Part shown: positions 53,451-55,982 of the stretch, piece after piece
Position numbering within the stretch: the stretch's first letter is position 1
Layout: every line of letters starts with the position of its first letter
Assembly (NCBI GenBank): GCA_018268785.1
Contig: JAFDVY010000008.1
Location: 1-55,982 of the forward strand
Direction of reading: 5' to 3'
Source of the DNA: Acidobacteriota bacterium
Lineage (GTDB): Bacteria > Acidobacteriota > Terriglobia > Acidiferrales > UBA7541
DNA: 55,982 nt
The notes under the pieces: model-generated
The model's input: only the letters and a program-made list of their open reading frames with translations
Database searches by the model: none
What the model was told of the DNA's origin: nothing
Program-made: the position numbers and the translations under genes

Positions 53451-55187
53451 ATGAATATTCTTGGGATTAACGCGTATCACGGAAACGCTTCGGCTGCGAT
53501 TGTGTGCAATGGGCAATTGATCGCCGCAGTCGAGGAAGAGCGATTCAACCGTGTGAAATATGCGGCTGGATTTCCTGTGGCGGCAATCCGCTATTGCCTG
53601 AAGGAAGCGGGATTGACGCTGGCGGACGTGGATCATGTGGCCGTGCCGCGAAATCCGTACGCGAGATTGCTGACGAAACTATTCTATGCAGCGCGAATGC
53701 CCTCATTTGCCCGCGAGCGGATGAGGGTATTGGCAAAGTTCACGGGAATACGCGAGGCGCTCGCGGCAGCGTTCGATTTCGATCCGGAGAAACTGAAAGC
53801 AAATTTTCATCGCGTGGAACATCACGTGGCCCATCTGGCAAGTTCGTTTTATTGCTCGCCTTTTGAAGAAGCGGCGCTGCTTTCGGCGGACGGGCTCGGA
53901 GACTTTGCAAGCTCGATGTGGGGCGCGGGGTACGGGCCGCGAATGAACGTTCACGCCTCCATCGCATTTCCTCATTCGCTCGGCCTTTACTACAGCGCGA
54001 TTACCCAGCATCTGGGATTTTTGAAATTCGGCGACGAGTACAAAGTGATGGGACTAGGCGCATATGGCGAGCCGGAATTTCTGGAAGAGTTCCGGGAAAT
54101 CGTCAAAGCCAGAGGCGCGGGTTTTGCCCTGAACCTGAAGTATTTCACCCACCACCGAACCGGACCGGAAATGAGTTGGGCTGAGGCCGAAAAAACCCCG
54201 GTGCTTGGCAAGTTATTTTCGGATGAACTGGCAAATTTGCTCGGTCCGCCGCGCAAACCGGAGGACACCATTGAGCAGCGGCACAAAAATCAGGCTTCTT
54301 CTCTCCAGGCACGGCTGGAAGAAGTCTATCTGGGCATGCTGCGCCACCTGGCGGATACCACGAAGTTAAAATCGGTTTGTCTGGCGGGGGGAGTTGCGTT
54401 CAACTGCGTGGCCAATGGAAAAATTCCCGGGGAGACTCCTTTTGAGAATGTTTATGTTCATCCGGCAGCGGGAGATGCCGGACTGGCGGTTGGCGCCGCG
54501 TTTCACATTTGGCACCAGATTCTGGGAAAGCCGCGTTCCTTTGTCATGGAACATGCCTATTGGGGACCGGGATTTTCGGCGGAAGAAATCCGGCAGGCGA
54601 TTGACGGCGCCAAGCTGAACGGCGGCGGATACGCGATTGTTCAGTTGGAAGAAGAAAAGCTTCCGTCGCAAACGGCGAAAATCATCGGCGATGGAAAAAT
54701 CTTGGGCTGGTATCAGGGGCGCGCCGAGTGGGGGCCACGGGCACTCGGAAACCGGAGCATTGTGGCTGATCCGCGGCGACCGGAGATGAAAGAGATTTTG
54801 AATCGCCGCATCAAGCATCGCGAAATTTTCCGGCCTTTTGCACCTTCGATTCTGGCCGAAGCGAGCAGTGAATGGTTTGAGCAGTCGCACCCATCGCCTT
54901 TCATGACGATGGCTTATGCGGTGCGTCCGGAGAAGCGCGACAAAATTCCTGCGCCGACACACGTGGACGGGACAGGGCGCTTACAAACGGTGACCAAGAC
55001 CGCAAACCCGCGCTATTGGAAGCTAATCAAAGAAGTAGAGCGCCAGACCGGAGTTCCTGTCGTGCTGAATACATCTTTCAATGACAATGAACCGATAGTC
55101 TGCAAACCGCAGGAAGCAATTGATTGTTTCTTGCGAACTCAAATGGATGCGCTCGTGCTCGGCGATTTTCTGATTACAAGATCTTGA
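53451..55187 (+). CDS. Carbamoyltransferase, NodU/TobZ family
   Basis: The 578-residue enzyme transfers a carbamoyl group from carbamoyl phosphate via ATP to a hydroxyl, usually on a sugar. The N-terminal Kae1-like domain has GINAYHGNASA (5-15), HHVAHLASSFY (about 123-133) and ADGLGD (about 147-152). The C-terminal YrdC-like domain has EWGPRALGNRS (about 425-435). Length fits TobZ/NodU. It follows asnB by 48 bp and precedes a glycosyltransferase, so it probably carbamoylates a sugar of the polymer made by this cluster. Confidence 0.92.
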   Translation: MNILGINAYHGNASAAIVCNGQLIAAVEEERFNRVKYAAGFPVAAIRYCLKEAGLTLADVDHVAVPRNPYARLLTKLFYAARMPSFARERMRVLAKFTGIREALAAAFDFDPEKLKANFHRVEHHVAHLASSFYCSPFEEAALLSADGLGDFASSMWGAGYGPRMNVHASIAFPHSLGLYYSAITQHLGFLKFGDEYKVMGLGAYGEPEFLEEFREIVKARGAGFALNLKYFTHHRTGPEMSWAEAEKTPVLGKLFSDELANLLGPPRKPEDTIEQRHKNQASSLQARLEEVYLGMLRHLADTTKLKSVCLAGGVAFNCVANGKIPGETPFENVYVHPAAGDAGLAVGAAFHIWHQILGKPRSFVMEHAYWGPGFSAEEIRQAIDGAKLNGGGYAIVQLEEEKLPSQTAKIIGDGKILGWYQGRAEWGPRALGNRSIVADPRRPEMKEILNRRIKHREIFRPFAPSILAEASSEWFEQSHPSPFMTMAYAVRPEKRDKIPAPTHVDGTGRLQTVTKTANPRYWKLIKEVERQTGVPVVLNTSFNDNEPIVCKPQEAIDCFLRTQMDALVLGDFLITRS

Positions 55188-55224
55188 ACGATTTCAGCAA
55201 AACACGGCGACAAGAAGCGGCATC

Positions 55225-55982
55225 ATGAAGATTCTTCTTCTGAATCTCTACTTCCCTCCCGACACGTCCGCGACCGCAAAGATGGCCCAGACAGTTGTGG
55301 ATGCCCTCTGCAAAGAACATGACGTGACCGTTGTTTGCGGACGGCCGTCGTACGACCCAGCGGAGCGGCGAGGCTGGCGGCTGTGGCGAACGGAACGAAA
55401 CGGACGATTGCGAATTGTGCGCGTTGGGTCGACGGCCTTTCCGCGCTTCAACATGAAGAAGCGAGTGATCAACTATCTCAGCTATGTGCTTCTCGCGGTG
55501 CCTCGTGCGCTAGTTGTGGATTGCGACGCGGTCCTGGCGATGACCGATCCGCCGTTCGAAGGCATCGTCGGAGCTTTTGTGGCCATGCTGAAGGGCCGGC
55601 CGTATCTCTATAACATTCGGGACATGTATCCGGACATGGCAGTGGGTGGTTCCATCGTGGAGCCAGGGTTGCTGGCGCGGATTTGGGAAAAAATGCACCG
55701 CTGGGCACTGCGCCGGGCGGATTGCGTGATTGTACTGGGCGAGGACATGAAGAATCGCATCCTCGCCAAAGGGATTGCGGAAGCAAAAATTGAGATCGTA
55801 CGCGACGGGACCGAGATTTCCGGGGACGGCTCGGCGCCGACATTGGACATTGATGTTGTCCGCAAAATCCGGGGAGAATTCCGATTTGTCCTTTTGCACG
55901 CGGGAAACCTGGGGTTCTACGGAGCCTGGGGGACGCTGCTCAGTGCCGCAAAGAAATTGACGGCAGATAATGTGGGATTTGT
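55225..55982 (+). CDS. Glycosyltransferase (GT4-like), 3' end outside the window
   Basis: The first 252 codons are visible. The start LLLNLYFPPDTSATAKMAQ (4-22) is typical of WbuB-type glycosyltransferases that act on undecaprenyl-linked sugars. DCDAVLAMTDPPFEG and LYNIRDMYPDMA also fit that group. The donor domain starts at HAGNLGFYGAW and is cut by the window end. It is 37 bp after the carbamoyltransferase on the same strand. Confidence 0.88.
   Translation, partial: MKILLLNLYFPPDTSATAKMAQTVVDALCKEHDVTVVCGRPSYDPAERRGWRLWRTERNGRLRIVRVGSTAFPRFNMKKRVINYLSYVLLAVPRALVVDCDAVLAMTDPPFEGIVGAFVAMLKGRPYLYNIRDMYPDMAVGGSIVEPGLLARIWEKMHRWALRRADCVIVLGEDMKNRILAKGIAEAKIEIVRDGTEISGDGSAPTLDIDVVRKIRGEFRFVLLHAGNLGFYGAWGTLLSAAKKLTADNVGF

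Noticed and set aside
1..55982. CRISPR array, rRNA genes, insertion sequences
   Set aside because: No regularly spaced direct repeats with unique spacers, no rRNA-like stretch, and no transposase-like protein was seen.

Overview
The window looks like chromosomal DNA of an Acidobacteriota member, most likely class Terriglobia. This is inferred from gene content: a very large Oar-like TonB-dependent receptor with an N-terminal carboxypeptidase-regulatory domain, an HTH/TolB-like/TPR one-component protein, a DUF2911 protein, a class C serine hydrolase, a PilZ fusion, and palindromic or CTCTGTG-type intergenic repeats. Most genes are moderately GC-rich. The first 8.6 kb is visibly less so and reads as accessory DNA.

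Region 1 (1-8.8 kb) is a defence island. On the minus strand lies a type I restriction-modification operon in the order hsdR, a small membrane/coiled-coil gene, hsdM, hsdS, then an unrecognised gene that leaves the window. Divergent from it, behind a good promoter, is a three-gene plus-strand operon. Its last two genes look like a divergent Kiwa anti-phage pair (a KwaA-like membrane protein and a KwaB-like DUF4868 protein). Its first gene is an unrecognised 237-residue protein with a degenerate PD-(D/E)XK-like stretch. The island ends at the 5' half of a tRNA gene with a CAT anticodon, cut just after the anticodon stem, as expected of an old integration or deletion boundary.

Region 2 (9-15 kb) holds chromosomal housekeeping and accessory genes: an HTH-TPR regulator, a fatty-acid-hydroxylase-family membrane enzyme, an MsbA-like ABC exporter and a secreted DUF2911 protein.

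Region 3 (15.1-31.1 kb) is a coherent polyamine/GABA locus. The minus strand carries a class III aminotransferase, an APC amino-acid permease, an aldehyde dehydrogenase, GabT and GabD, preceded by a TonB-dependent receptor. The plus strand carries a regulator with MerR, XRE and cupin parts in one chain, followed by tightly coupled potD-potA-potB-potC. The expected flow is polyamine import, deamination to aldehyde, oxidation to GABA, then GABA to succinate semialdehyde and succinate.

Region 4 (31.2-47.4 kb) is a series of mostly single genes: a secreted N-acyl-D-amino-acid deacylase-like amidohydrolase, a class C serine hydrolase, DinB-like and NTF2-like secreted proteins, a metallo-beta-lactamase/PilZ fusion, a His-rich cation-efflux protein, a second MBL enzyme, two linked secreted proteins, a small zinc-ribbon protein, a STAS protein with a clear terminator, and a DUF1015 protein. 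The intergenic spaces are rich in palindromes and repeats. One 430-bp gap has a consensus promoter (TTGACA-N16-TATAAT) aimed into it with no convincing coding region behind it.

Region 5 (47.5-56 kb) is a plus-strand run: phosphoglycolate-phosphatase-like HAD, two GT4 glycosyltransferases, a transglutaminase-like membrane protein, a glutamine-dependent asparagine synthetase, a NodU/TobZ-type carbamoyltransferase and a third glycosyltransferase cut by the window end. This is the likely core of a surface polysaccharide or glycoconjugate cluster.
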